NCBI GenBank assembly: GCA_003151735.1
Contig: PLYI01000124.1
Coordinates: 1 to 38,355 of the forward strand
Direction: 5' to 3'
Source: Candidatus Bathyarchaeota archaeon
GTDB taxonomy: Archaea > Thermoproteota > Bathyarchaeia > Bathyarchaeales > Bathycorpusculaceae
Length of the DNA stretch: 38,355 bases
Numbering within the stretch: position 1 is the first letter of the stretch; every line of letters begins with the position of its first letter. The notes under the pieces are model-generated. The model was not told the origin of the DNA. It saw only the letters and a program-made list of their open reading frames with translations, and searched no databases. Both the position numbers and the translations under genes were made by a program. Shown piece after piece: positions 18,370-26,039 of this stretch.

Positions 18370-18939
18370 CTATTTTACTGTAACTTTGTGCTTTTTAGGT
18401 GCGGGCGCAATAGTCTTCTTTGGGATGCAGACTTCAAGTAATCCATCCTTAAATGTGGATTCTGCTTTCTCAGGGATTACTTCTTCAGGGAACGACAGTT
18501 GCTTGTAAACATGCGAGTAAACGCGTTCTCTGACAACAAAGTTCTTCTCCTTGTCTTCCTTTTCAATGTCTGTTTCAGCCGAGATTTCGATACCATCACT
18601 GGTCAGGGCTACGTCAATCCTGTCTTTTGCTACGCCAGGCAATTCAGCATGTACTACAAACCTGTTTCCCTCATCAACCAAATCTACAGTCGCCTCGCGA
18701 ACCGGAACAACAGGTTCAAGATTTACCCAATCCCATGGAAAAGCTACACTTTCAATGAAATTTCTTCGAAAATCCTTAATTAAATCGTCAAAGGTCGTTA
18801 AAACATGAACTGCGGGAACCTGCTTTGCAGGAACGCGTTTGGCTGGAAGATGTTTAGTAGCAATGTTTTTTAGGGGTTTTACCACGATTTCAGCTTTTTC
18901 GATCGTCTTAATAGGTGCCTTTTTTTCTTCTTTATTCAT
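18370..18939 (-). CDS. hsp20: Small heat shock protein (Hsp20/alpha-crystallin)
   Basis: ATP-independent holdase. The alpha-crystallin domain spans about residues 85-175 from the chosen start: FVVHAELPGV, the IEISAE strand, the Y/R-containing dimer loop, LSFPEEV, and FKDGLLEVCIPKK near the end. A C-terminal IxI-like motif is not obvious. The N-terminal arm of about 50 residues is Lys/Pro-rich with tandem PAKRVPAKQVPA repeats, unusual for the family. I chose ATG 18939 because GAGGTGA lies six bases upstream; the GTG at 18948 belongs to that ribosome site. It is in a same-strand run with small charged proteins. Confidence 0.93.
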   Translation of the reverse strand: MNKEEKKAPIKTIEKAEIVVKPLKNIATKHLPAKRVPAKQVPAVHVLTTFDDLIKDFRRNFIESVAFPWDWVNLEPVVPVREATVDLVDEGNRFVVHAELPGVAKDRIDVALTSDGIEISAETDIEKEDKEKNFVVRERVYSHVYKQLSFPEEVIPEKAESTFKDGLLEVCIPKKTIAPAPKKHKVTVK

Positions 18940-19055
18940 TTTTTTCACCTCGATAAATTTTATTACTAAGAATTATGACTTTGAATTGACGTATTTCCTA
19001 TTGTAATACCCGTCTTGTGGCAATTTCTTTAATGGGCATTTAGAGCAAAGGTCGT

Positions 19056-19256
19056 TTATCCTCTGTTTGGGGCAAGTTTGAATTGTCGTCTTTGTTTTTT
19101 TCCGCGAGATTGTCGGGCGCCTGTTTCTGTTTCATTGAACTTGGGAATTTCTTTTTTGCTCTTCTCACCACTGTATCGTCCCTGGTGCTTTTTCAGATGA
19201 GATGTTTCAGGCGTTGTTTCTTGTTCTTTAGGTTTTATGTTTTCTTTTTCATCCAT
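19056..19256 (-). CDS. Small very basic protein, possibly frameshifted
   Basis: 66 residues, rich in Lys, Glu, Thr and Arg and probably disordered, with a basic C-terminus (QSRGKKQRRQFK). A GAGGTGA ribosome site precedes the ATG, so translation is likely. In the frame reached by a one-base slip in the A7 run near the end, coding sense continues past the stop with a Cys-containing tail (TCPKQ...LCSKCPLKK) that ends at a TAA near 18973. Either that tail is chance, or the gene is broken or misread here. Not assigned to a family. Confidence 0.5.
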   Translation of the reverse strand: MDEKENIKPKEQETTPETSHLKKHQGRYSGEKSKKEIPKFNETETGARQSRGKKQRRQFKLAPNRG

Positions 19257-19313
19257 GCTGTTTTCACCTCTGCGTGGGTTTTTAGGAAAAATAAGCTGCT
19301 TGATAATGCGCTG

Positions 19314-19622
19314 TTAAGGTTTTAGATCTCTGTCTTCACTGTAGTCTCTATTCTCGTGAACTTCCTCTTCAGCTTCGTCTTCGTTTTCTTCCTCTGCCTC
19401 ACTTGCTTCTTCACCTTCAGCACTTGCCCTGTCTTCAGCTTGACCTTTGGGTGGATAAGCCTTATCCAACCAAACTTCAAACTGCACTTTATATTCAGAG
19501 CTGGAAAAAGCCCATTCACACAATCCACTAATAACCTTGTCGACATCTACGTCATGTTCATCAGCTAAACCCTTCAAAAATTCTTCCCAATTGGAAGGTA
19601 AAGACACTGAAAAACTTTCCAT
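19314..19622 (-). CDS. Small acidic-tailed protein, about 102 aa
   Basis: The N-terminal half (SVSLPSNWEEFLKGLADEHDVDVDKVISGLCEWAFS) looks like a helical, RHH-like or transcription-factor-like domain. The C-terminal 45 residues are almost pure Glu/Asp/Ala and likely disordered. I prefer the internal ATG 19622 to the frame opening at 19643, since the added residues are hydrophobic and atypical. Neighbouring small proteins are strongly basic, which suggests possible charge-based interaction, an inference only. Confidence 0.6.
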   Translation of the reverse strand: MESFSVSLPSNWEEFLKGLADEHDVDVDKVISGLCEWAFSSSEYKVQFEVWLDKAYPPKGQAEDRASAEGEEASEAEEENEDEAEEEVHENRDYSEDRDLKP

Positions 19623-19696
19623 AAAAAAGATCTCCACTATCATGTTATTGATAAGGGATATTTAAGCTTCAAAGGCACTATAGAACAGAAATGTTT

Positions 19697-19858
19697 CTAC
19701 CTTTGATCTTTTAACAATTGCAGACGTTTAGCGACTTCTTTGGAGACTTTTTCTAAACCCTCAGCTAAATCTGCCTGATCCACTTCATCTAAGGGGTACC
19801 ATTGCCCTTCTTTATCGATGAAAACAATTTCCAATTTTCCAACTTTCCGACTGACCAC
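19697..19858 (-). CDS. Small 53-aa protein
   Basis: GTG start with GGTG six bases upstream, ending at TAG. The sequence KLEIVFIDKEGQWYPL is followed by a long amphipathic helix (DLAEGLEKVSKEVAKRLQLL), a strand-strand-helix pattern typical of genuine small archaeal proteins. An in-frame GTG at 19867 is an alternative start. No family recognised. It belongs to the same-strand run of small genes upstream of the heat shock gene. Confidence 0.55.
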   Translation of the reverse strand: MVSRKVGKLEIVFIDKEGQWYPLDEVDQADLAEGLEKVSKEVAKRLQLLKDQR

Positions 19859-20085
19859 AATTTTCACCTTCAAAGTATTATTTGTTTACAAATTGCTTAA
19901 ACTTTTCACGTGCCGTCAACCAGAGAAACGTAGCTTGCTTTTGAATACAATTTAGAGAGGGGTTTTGAGCTAGATTGCCCATAATGACCCTTTTGGGGTG
20001 TTTTAAGGCTAATCGGCTTCCCCGGTCTTTTACATTGGCAGTCTTATAATTTTAGTTATTATGTTGTGGAGGGGCGGCTTCTTTG

Positions 20086-20229
20086 TTATTCTTTTTTGTT
20101 GATCCATGTTTTTACTGCTTCTTGGATAGCTCGGGATAAGTCGCCTTTTTTGCCTCCGAATTGTTCTACGGTTTTTAATCTTAGTTGTTTTTCGAGCTCG
20201 TCTGAGATGTCAACGTTGATGCGGCCCAA
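20086..20229 (-). CDS. Ribbon-helix-helix DNA-binding protein, 47 aa
   Basis: The frame from TTG to TAA encodes GRINVDISDELEKQLRLKTV, then FGGKKGDLSRAIQEAVKTWI. This is the classical ribbon-helix-helix layout: one beta strand that enters the DNA major groove, helix A, a KG turn and helix B. Such proteins dimerise and repress nearby promoters, often as antitoxins. No toxin gene is adjacent. About 120 bases upstream is an array of 8-bp repeats that would suit cooperative binding by RHH dimers. The ribosome site is weak, and TTG is the only start that preserves the strand. Confidence 0.7.
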   Translation of the reverse strand: MGRINVDISDELEKQLRLKTVEQFGGKKGDLSRAIQEAVKTWINKKE

Positions 20230-20350
20230 GTTTCTTCACTTTTTTATTTGTTATGTGTTTTTGTATTAAGCTTATTGCAGATTTCGAGTTTTGTTTTATT
20301 TTTCGAGTGTTTTAGTTGGCTTTGGTTTGCTTATTTACATTAACACATAT

Positions 20351-20406
20351 GTGCATTGGTGCTTATAAGTATATGTGTTTATGTGCATAAATACTCAGGT
20401 GCATAA
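20351..20406 (+). repeat. 8-bp iteron array, GTGCATAA-like
   Basis: GTGC or GTGT begins at 20351, 20359, 20375, 20383 and 20399, all in register with an 8-base period; the cells at 20367 and 20391 have diverged. The consensus is close to GTGCATAA. It lies between the divergent RHH gene and the NADH dehydrogenase gene. A palindrome CACATATGTG (20344-20353) overlaps its left end. The best guess is an operator for the RHH protein. Confidence 0.6.
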
Positions 20407-20528
20407 GCGTTAATCATGGCACATGCCTAAAGTCTCCAGAACGTCAAAGACGCACTAATCAACTGTTAAGCAATGCTACAAAACCCTAAATAAAGGCGTG
20501 AACCATCTTTTTTTATGAGGATTAATTT

Positions 20529-21656
20529 TTGCAGCAAATAATTGTTCTTGGAGCAGGCTACGGCGGATTGATGACGGCGCTCCAACTGGAAGAAAAAGTG
20601 CGGAATTTAAAAGACGTTAATATTATACTAGTCGACAGGAACGATTTTCACCAGTATATCCATCTCTCATACGAGATTGTTACAGGCGTCAAAAAAGCTG
20701 ACGACTTCATCGTTCCCATAAGTGAACTGCTGGAAAAAAGAAAAATTCAGTTTCTCAAAGCAACAGTCGAAGGCATTGACCTAGTCCACAAAACCGTACG
20801 TATAGGCGGAGGAGACTTGTGGTATTCTAAGCTTGTAATCGCACTTGGCAGTGAACCGACCTTTTTTAACATAAAAGGTGCGGAAAATGCGTATTGTGTA
20901 TGTTCAGTGGAGTCTGCTGTAAGAATCAGGGATAAACTAAAGGAGCTGGGTGGGCCAGACCAAAACGTCAACGTCATAGTTGGTGGTGGAGGATTCACAG
21001 GGGTTGAGTTAGCAGGCGAAATCGCTGATGAACTAAAATGTTGCGTTACTATAATTGAAGGCTCCAACATGCTACTTCCTTCATGGAGCATTCCCGAGTT
21101 TTCAAGCAAGGTCGCAAAGGTTCTTGAGGAAATGGGAGCCAAAATTGAGCTCAACAAACGTATTGCTGAAATTAAGCCAGACGCTGTTGTCCTCAACGAC
21201 GGCACCCAAATGGACTGCTCCGTATTCATCTGGACGGGTGGAGTCCAAGCTTCGACAGTTGTTTCTCAAAGCGGATTAAAAACAGGCAAAGGCAACAGAG
21301 CGGTGATAAACGAGTTTTGTGAGGCTGCCGATTTTCCAGGAGTCTACGTTATTGGAGACTGCGCACTTGTCGTTGACCCCGAAACTAAAGAGCCTCTGCC
21401 ACAGTGCATCGAAATTGCTCTTCAGCAAGCGGATTCTGTGTCCAAGAATTTGTTTGCTGATTTAACTGGAGGAAAAAGGGAAGCTTTCATTCCTAAATTC
21501 AGCGGGCTAATCTTAGCCGTTGGCGAAAGATATGGAATTGGAAAAGTTGCAGGTGTGAAAGTGGAGGGAAAGGTGGCTTTGATGGTTAAGAAAGTGGTGC
21601 ATCTGCATTATGTTTACAAAATAGCAGGAATCACTGAGGCCATTGAATGCGTGTGA
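20529..21656 (+). CDS. ndh: Type II NADH dehydrogenase / flavin disulfide-reductase family
   Basis: A 375-residue FAD enzyme. The N-terminal dinucleotide fold is IIVLGAGYGGL, DRNDFHQY follows the second strand, and the second (NADH) fold is VNVIVGGGGFTGVELAGEIADEL near residues 140-165. YVIGDCALV near 275 is the FAD ATG/GD motif. The PQCIEIALQQA segment near the quinone site fits NDH-2 better than sulfide:quinone reductase, because the SQR redox cysteines are not evident. The C-terminus has an amphipathic helix for membrane association. TTG is the start, with GAGG nine bases upstream. Likely role: non-proton-pumping NADH oxidation on the inner face of the membrane. Confidence 0.88.
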   Translation: MQQIIVLGAGYGGLMTALQLEEKVRNLKDVNIILVDRNDFHQYIHLSYEIVTGVKKADDFIVPISELLEKRKIQFLKATVEGIDLVHKTVRIGGGDLWYSKLVIALGSEPTFFNIKGAENAYCVCSVESAVRIRDKLKELGGPDQNVNVIVGGGGFTGVELAGEIADELKCCVTIIEGSNMLLPSWSIPEFSSKVAKVLEEMGAKIELNKRIAEIKPDAVVLNDGTQMDCSVFIWTGGVQASTVVSQSGLKTGKGNRAVINEFCEAADFPGVYVIGDCALVVDPETKEPLPQCIEIALQQADSVSKNLFADLTGGKREAFIPKFSGLILAVGERYGIGKVAGVKVEGKVALMVKKVVHLHYVYKIAGITEAIECV

Positions 21657-21683
21657 CACTTTAAAAAGAAAAAACTGGGCAAT

Positions 21684-22217
21684 TCAAGATTCCAGTATCC
21701 TAATTACCTGTTGGTATTTTTTATCGGTGAAGTCTCGGTTAAAGTCCATGAATCTGTTAAGCATTTCCTCTTGTTCTTGCGTAGTGAAGTATGTCATTGA
21801 TGGAAGAAAGAAATGTTTGTCCTCTTTTTCTATATGCATTGGGTAGAGCTCTACAAGTGCCTTTAGCAATTGCAGAATATCCTTTAACGCTTCAGCCTTG
21901 CCCGCGAGATAAGTCTCTTTCGAACTTTCCAGATCGCGCACAGTTTTTCTTGCGTAAGCATGTTCCATTGTGAGTTCAAGCATGATCTTTTCATCGGTCT
22001 CTGACAGCTTTTTCTGTGATAAGCCTTGGAATAGTATACCTTCTTCTTTGCCGTGATGATACCGGTCTGCGTAGGTTCTGAAAAAATCTACAGCAACAAC
22101 TATGAAGTTCGGTTCGATCTTTTGGGTTTCAACTATTTTTTCCATTTCCTGCTTTACAAGTTTGACGAACCGTTCAATCAAGCGATGTTCGTTAATTAGA
22201 ATCTCAACAGGCAACAA
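21684..22217 (-). CDS. Hemerythrin HHE-domain protein
   Basis: A 177-residue four-helix bundle that binds a di-iron centre. Likely ligands are His11, His54, Glu58, His86, His128 and Glu132, in the HxxxE spacing of the family. The function is O2, NO or iron sensing or storage, not decidable here. Start is TTG (another TTG lies one codon upstream) with AGGAG nearby. It converges on the NADH dehydrogenase gene with a gap of under 30 bases. The PRC-barrel gene lies about 100 bases upstream on the same strand. Confidence 0.88.
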   Translation of the reverse strand: MLPVEILINEHRLIERFVKLVKQEMEKIVETQKIEPNFIVVAVDFFRTYADRYHHGKEEGILFQGLSQKKLSETDEKIMLELTMEHAYARKTVRDLESSKETYLAGKAEALKDILQLLKALVELYPMHIEKEDKHFFLPSMTYFTTQEQEEMLNRFMDFNRDFTDKKYQQVIRILES

Positions 22218-22316
22218 TTAGTAAAGCTCCTATTCTGAGGGGATTTCTTAAACTTCTTTAACGTTAAGATTATCGCAGCTGACCCCACTGTTGCAGCGCA
22301 AATCAAGAAGACAAAG

Positions 22317-22598
22317 TTATTCTTTGCATTGTCTAAGTGTAAGCAGTTCCTCTATGTTCTTGTTCAAAATTACCTTGTCTGTGAAGTCAGCAACAGCTGA
22401 AACGGGCAAGCAAACCACTACTTTGCCTAGATAAGGATGCTTGAACCCCAGTTTCTTTGATGCTTCTTCACTTAAAGTGACAAACAGATTGATTATTTGC
22501 CAATTATTCATGTTTAATTCTGCGTTATGCACTTCACCCAGCACAAAACCGTCTGAAGTGACAGCTGGTTTCCAAAATAACCGTGTAATCTCAACCAT
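22317..22598 (-). CDS. PRC-barrel domain protein
   Basis: 93 residues forming a single small beta-barrel. The pattern SDGFVLGEVHNAELN, then WQIINLFVTLSEEASKKLG, and a final GKVVVCLPVSAVADFTDKVIL, is that of PRC-barrel proteins, which in archaea occur alone and in photosynthetic reaction centres and RimM. Interaction or RNA-related roles are suggested for other members. The ATG start is clear. It is cytosolic. Confidence 0.8.
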   Translation of the reverse strand: MVEITRLFWKPAVTSDGFVLGEVHNAELNMNNWQIINLFVTLSEEASKKLGFKHPYLGKVVVCLPVSAVADFTDKVILNKNIEELLTLRQCKE

Positions 22599-22676
22599 TA
22601 AAAAACCTTCAACTAGTAAATACCAACCGCTTCTTTATATCTGTTTTTTAAAAAGAAACTGGCGGTTACCTGTTTG

Positions 22677-23663
22677 CTAAGGAAGAGGTTCAGCGGCAAT
22701 GTTTACTAGTGCCATTAGGGGGTAGTTGTCTGTGTTTGTTTTGTCGATTATGTAGGGTGTGTCGCCGACTCCATCATGATTCGCATCTTGGCCGTAGTAG
22801 TCTGCCCAGTAATTGCCTTGCATACCGCTGCTCCAGACATTAGCTGAGTTATCCGTGGCGGTGTGGTTCAATTTAAAGTTCCAGAAGTTGTTGTGGTAGA
22901 TGTAGTTAGTTCCAACTAACTTGTCTGCGAGATAGATTTGCCCTGCCCAGACGTTGTTTGCAACAATCCTATTATTGGTAGAACCTCCAGTCATGATTAT
23001 CAACCACCAAAACTTAGAGAAAGTGTTGCCCAATACTAGGTTATTTGATGAATACCATATGCCTAAGCTTGGACCCTGCGTTGATAGGCTATTGTAGAGG
23101 ATGGAATTACCGTTTGATTTAAGGAGCGTAATTTCTCCACTTATAGTTTTTGATAGTGTTGTAGTTGGAGTTCTCCAAGTCTAAGCCTAATGAACAGTTA
23201 GAGATTAGATTGTTGTCCGAGTAGGACAGGGTAATTGAAGAGGTAACATTTTGCAACACGCAGTTTTGGGCATACTGTAATAGGAGATGAAGATAATGTG
23301 TTTCAACGTCCAAGCCTTTTACGGTGACATTGGAACCTTTTTCTAGCCTTAAACCTTGTGATCCTACGAACGAGAAGCCCTTGCCATCAAATACTATGTT
23401 GCTTTTTTCGATTGTAACCATATTTGTTATGTTGCCTGTGAGCGTGTAGACGTTTCCACCACGTTGGATGATTGTATTCGAAGAGTTAACTGAGGAATCC
23501 GTTATGTCTCCGCTGGGGGTTATGTGGATTCCGGATGCTGGGTCTACATAGCCTTCCCCCGGATGAGGAACAGGTTTATACGTAAAAGCTAAGGCATAGG
23601 TAAAAACTACCAAAAGGAGCTAACCAGTAAGGTTGCTTTTCCCTTTCTACCCAATGTAACCAT
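22677..23663 (-). pseudogene. Right-handed beta-helix (NosD-like) surface protein, frameshifted
   Basis: Three frames join into one secreted beta-helix protein. ATG 23663 opens a signal peptide (basic MVTLGRKGKA, then hydrophobic). One extra T in the TTTT run around 23606-23613 is needed to enter the main frame (FTYALAFTYKP...). The main frame carries beta-helix repeats such as SNIVFDGKGFSF, SNVTVKGLDVET and NNLISNCSL. One A fewer at 23147-23151 is needed to enter the last frame (TISGEITLL ... NRIVANNVW ... YIYHNNFWNF). That ends in the GNYWADYYGQDANHDGVGD and TPYIID..NTDNYPLM motifs usual in archaeal NosD-like proteins. Each lesion is a one-base change in a homopolymer. Confidence 0.75.
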
Positions 23664-23739
23664 CCGTAGATCACAAACGCTATCTTTTTGAACATATTTA
23701 TTTCTGTTTGTCAGACTTCCACATCTTCAACAGGTAATT

Positions 23740-24195
23740 ATGGGGTCCCAGCTGAAACAGAATGGTTTTTTACTTTCCAAACGCATAGTCATTAGTGGTG
23801 TTTTTTTGTCTGCTTCTCAAGCCCAAACCAATTCTAAGAAACTTACCCCAGAAGAAGAACAAGTCATAGTCCACAAAGGCACCGAGATGCCCTTCACAGG
23901 CAAATACTACGCGTTCTGGGAAAAAGGCACCTATGCATGCAAACGCTGCGGCGCAAAACTGTACCGCTCAGAAAACAAGTTTGAAGCAAACTGTGGGTGG
24001 CCAAGTTTTGACGACGAAATCCCGGGTGCTGTAAAACAGCTTCCTGACCCTGATAGAAGGCGAACCGAAATTGAGTGTGCTAACTGCGGCGCTCACCTTG
24101 GACACGTATTTACTGGGGAGCACTTTACCGAGAAAGATACGAGGCACTGCGTTAATTCGATGTCGATGGATTTTATTCCTGACAAAAACCCGTAG
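23740..24195 (+). CDS. msrB: Peptide methionine-R-sulfoxide reductase
   Basis: Reduces methionine-R-sulfoxide in oxidised proteins. The MsrB domain begins near residue 35. Zinc ligands are CKRC (67, 70) and CANC (113, 116), with the catalytic Cys in RHCVNSMSM (137) and NCGWPSFDDEI in the middle. RHCVNSMSM is a variant of the common RYCINSASL. An N-terminal extension of about 30 residues with a hydrophobic stretch (IVISGVFLSASQAQ) might be a signal peptide or an artefact of a too-early start; the next start candidates lie inside the domain. It precedes the mechanosensitive channel gene by 60 bases. Confidence 0.95.
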   Translation: MGSQLKQNGFLLSKRIVISGVFLSASQAQTNSKKLTPEEEQVIVHKGTEMPFTGKYYAFWEKGTYACKRCGAKLYRSENKFEANCGWPSFDDEIPGAVKQLPDPDRRRTEIECANCGAHLGHVFTGEHFTEKDTRHCVNSMSMDFIPDKNP

Positions 24196-24255
24196 TTTGA
24201 CGCGAAAGAGTTATAGACGACTTAGCGCAAGTGGCAGTTAGCAGGCGGTTCAGCT

Positions 24256-25032
24256 TTGGCTGACATATTCGGAGTTCAAATTCCACTTACCACAATATTT
24301 GAAATACTAATAATTGCCATAATAGCGGTTGCTCTGGAAAGATTAATCAGCCGTTACCTAACAGGTTTGGCCAAACGCATCAAGCTAGAACCCAGCACCA
24401 GCAACAACCTTGTTTTAACTTTCCGAATCCTAATCCTCATATTCGCCATTCTAGCCATAAGCAGTTTAGGAGGAGTGCAAGCAGAATGGTTGCTGTCAGT
24501 TTCAGCAATCGGCGGCGCCGCATTGGGTTTTGCGTCGCAAAAAACAGTCGGCAACTTCCTGGCTGGACTCTTTCTCTTGGCGGCAAAACCCTTCAAAGTC
24601 GGTGACTACGTAAAAGTCGGCACGGTTGAAGGCATAGTCCAGGAAATCACAATAAACTACGCTAAAATCTTAACTGCAGGAAACTATACAGTTTCAATTA
24701 GCAACCTGCAAATTTTGGACCGCGACATAACTAACTATCTCTACGAATCTTCTAAAACCCACATTCTGTTCTGCTATACCTTTGAAATCGGCTTTGACCA
24801 CAGCGTTCCATCTGAAAAATTGAACCAGTTATTCAATGATATTTTCAACAGTTACTCGCGTATGCTTCCCAGAAAGCCAGAATACGTCCTTATTCGTTCA
24901 ACCGCCTTTGACAGAACGTATTTGGTGTATCTTTATGTTGACAAACCTCAAGACATCTTCACGCTGAGGCCGAAAATCACTGACGAAGTATTCCAACGTT
25001 GGGATGAAGAAAGGGCTGAACTAAAGAAATAA
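24256..25032 (+). CDS. mscS: Small-conductance mechanosensitive channel (MscS family)
   Basis: 258 residues. Three transmembrane segments lie at about residues 9-28, 55-75 and 80-115. The third is the pore helix with AIGGAALGFASQKTVGNFLAGLFLL, followed by FKVGDYVKVGTVEGIVQEITINYAKI, the beta domain of MscS. The C-terminal alpha/beta domain follows. It releases solutes upon hypo-osmotic stress. Start is TTG. The cupin gene follows after 22 to 31 bases, depending on its start, so the two may be co-transcribed. Confidence 0.93.
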   Translation: MADIFGVQIPLTTIFEILIIAIIAVALERLISRYLTGLAKRIKLEPSTSNNLVLTFRILILIFAILAISSLGGVQAEWLLSVSAIGGAALGFASQKTVGNFLAGLFLLAAKPFKVGDYVKVGTVEGIVQEITINYAKILTAGNYTVSISNLQILDRDITNYLYESSKTHILFCYTFEIGFDHSVPSEKLNQLFNDIFNSYSRMLPRKPEYVLIRSTAFDRTYLVYLYVDKPQDIFTLRPKITDEVFQRWDEERAELKK

Positions 25033-25063
25033 CTCGAACAAGCCGCATAAAAAAGTGGTAATC

Positions 25064-25396
25064 ATGTCAAATAAAAAACAAGAACTAAAAGCTCAAGCCT
25101 CAAACCTTGAAGGCTTGATTGATTATCAGGAAGGCTCAGTTGTAAGCCGCACAATAATCGACAAGAAAACTGGAACAGTCACACTTTTCGCGTTTGATAT
25201 AAACCAAGGCTTAAGCGAGCACACTGCACCCTACGACGCGATGGTTTACGTGGTTGACGGCGAAGTGGACATTACAATATCAGGCAAACTTGTGAAGCTG
25301 AAGAAAGGCGAAATGACCATCATGCCAGCAAACGAACCTCATGCTTTAGCGGCCAAAACAAAGTTCAAAATGCTCTTAATCATGATAAAATCCTAA
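25064..25396 (+). CDS. Cupin-domain protein
   Basis: 110 residues, a single cupin barrel. The first motif is GLSEHTAPYDAMVYVVDGEVDI and the second GEMTIMPANEPHALAA; the His/His/Glu metal set is partly kept (HTAPYDA lacks the usual second His). The role may be sugar isomerisation, dioxygenation or storage, not decidable. I chose ATG 25064, with GTG 25055 upstream as alternative. Its stop TAA (25394-25396) overlaps the stop of the convergent nitroreductase gene. Confidence 0.82.
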   Translation: MSNKKQELKAQASNLEGLIDYQEGSVVSRTIIDKKTGTVTLFAFDINQGLSEHTAPYDAMVYVVDGEVDITISGKLVKLKKGEMTIMPANEPHALAAKTKFKMLLIMIKS

Positions 25397-26007
25397 AACG
25401 TCGTACCCCACATATCCACAAAACAGTAGCCTTCAAATAGTTTTTTTATTGGCAACCGCGGTTTCTCGGCAGGATACCCCATAGCAACAAACGCTTGGGG
25501 TTCCACCGCATCGGGGATTTTTAGGACTTTTCTCACGGTTCCTTTGCAGAACGCGGGTGCACAGAACCAACAAGCGCCCAAACCTTTCGCATGTGCCGCC
25601 AAAAGCAGGTTTTGGAGCGCTGCCCCGAAACTCTGCACTGCCAAGTCTCGCTCGCACATCTGCCTTTCTGAGTCTGGGAATTTCCGCAGACCTTCCATAG
25701 TTAAGCATGCCAAAATGAGCACTGGTGCAGTTGCGAACCGTTCAACCCGCTCCATACGTTTATCTGCTTCAACCGTTACGCCGTCTCTTTGCAAGTCTTT
25801 TGCCCATGCGTCAGCCATAGCATCCGCCAACCTCCGCTTAACTGAGGCATCTTGTAAAATTATGAATCGCCAAGGTTGAGAGTTGTGTGCTGAAGGCGCC
25901 CAGCCGGCAGCTATCAAAGCCTCGAAAACAACCTTGTTTCGAACTGGCTTGGGGAGGTATTTTCTGATACTGCGCCGGCCTTTAATGGTATCGAACAGGT
26001 CTGGCAT
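25393..26007 (-). CDS. Nitroreductase-family oxidoreductase
   Basis: 204 residues, FMN-dependent. It has GRRSIRKYLPKPV at the start, GWAPSAHNSQPWRF in the FMN pocket, ERDLAVQSFGAALQNLLLAAHAKGLGACW in the central helix and MGYPAEKP near the end. It resembles the nitroreductase-fold domain found in F420-pathway enzymes and in iodotyrosine deiodinase-like proteins. The substrate is unknown. Last gene of the minus-strand operon that also holds the LsrF-like and dehydrogenase genes, 33 bases after the latter. Confidence 0.9.
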   Translation of the reverse strand: MPDLFDTIKGRRSIRKYLPKPVRNKVVFEALIAAGWAPSAHNSQPWRFIILQDASVKRRLADAMADAWAKDLQRDGVTVEADKRMERVERFATAPVLILACLTMEGLRKFPDSERQMCERDLAVQSFGAALQNLLLAAHAKGLGACWFCAPAFCKGTVRKVLKIPDAVEPQAFVAMGYPAEKPRLPIKKLFEGYCFVDMWGTTF

Positions 26008-26039
26008 GGCTAGTTGTATGTGTGATTTTGTTTTTATCT

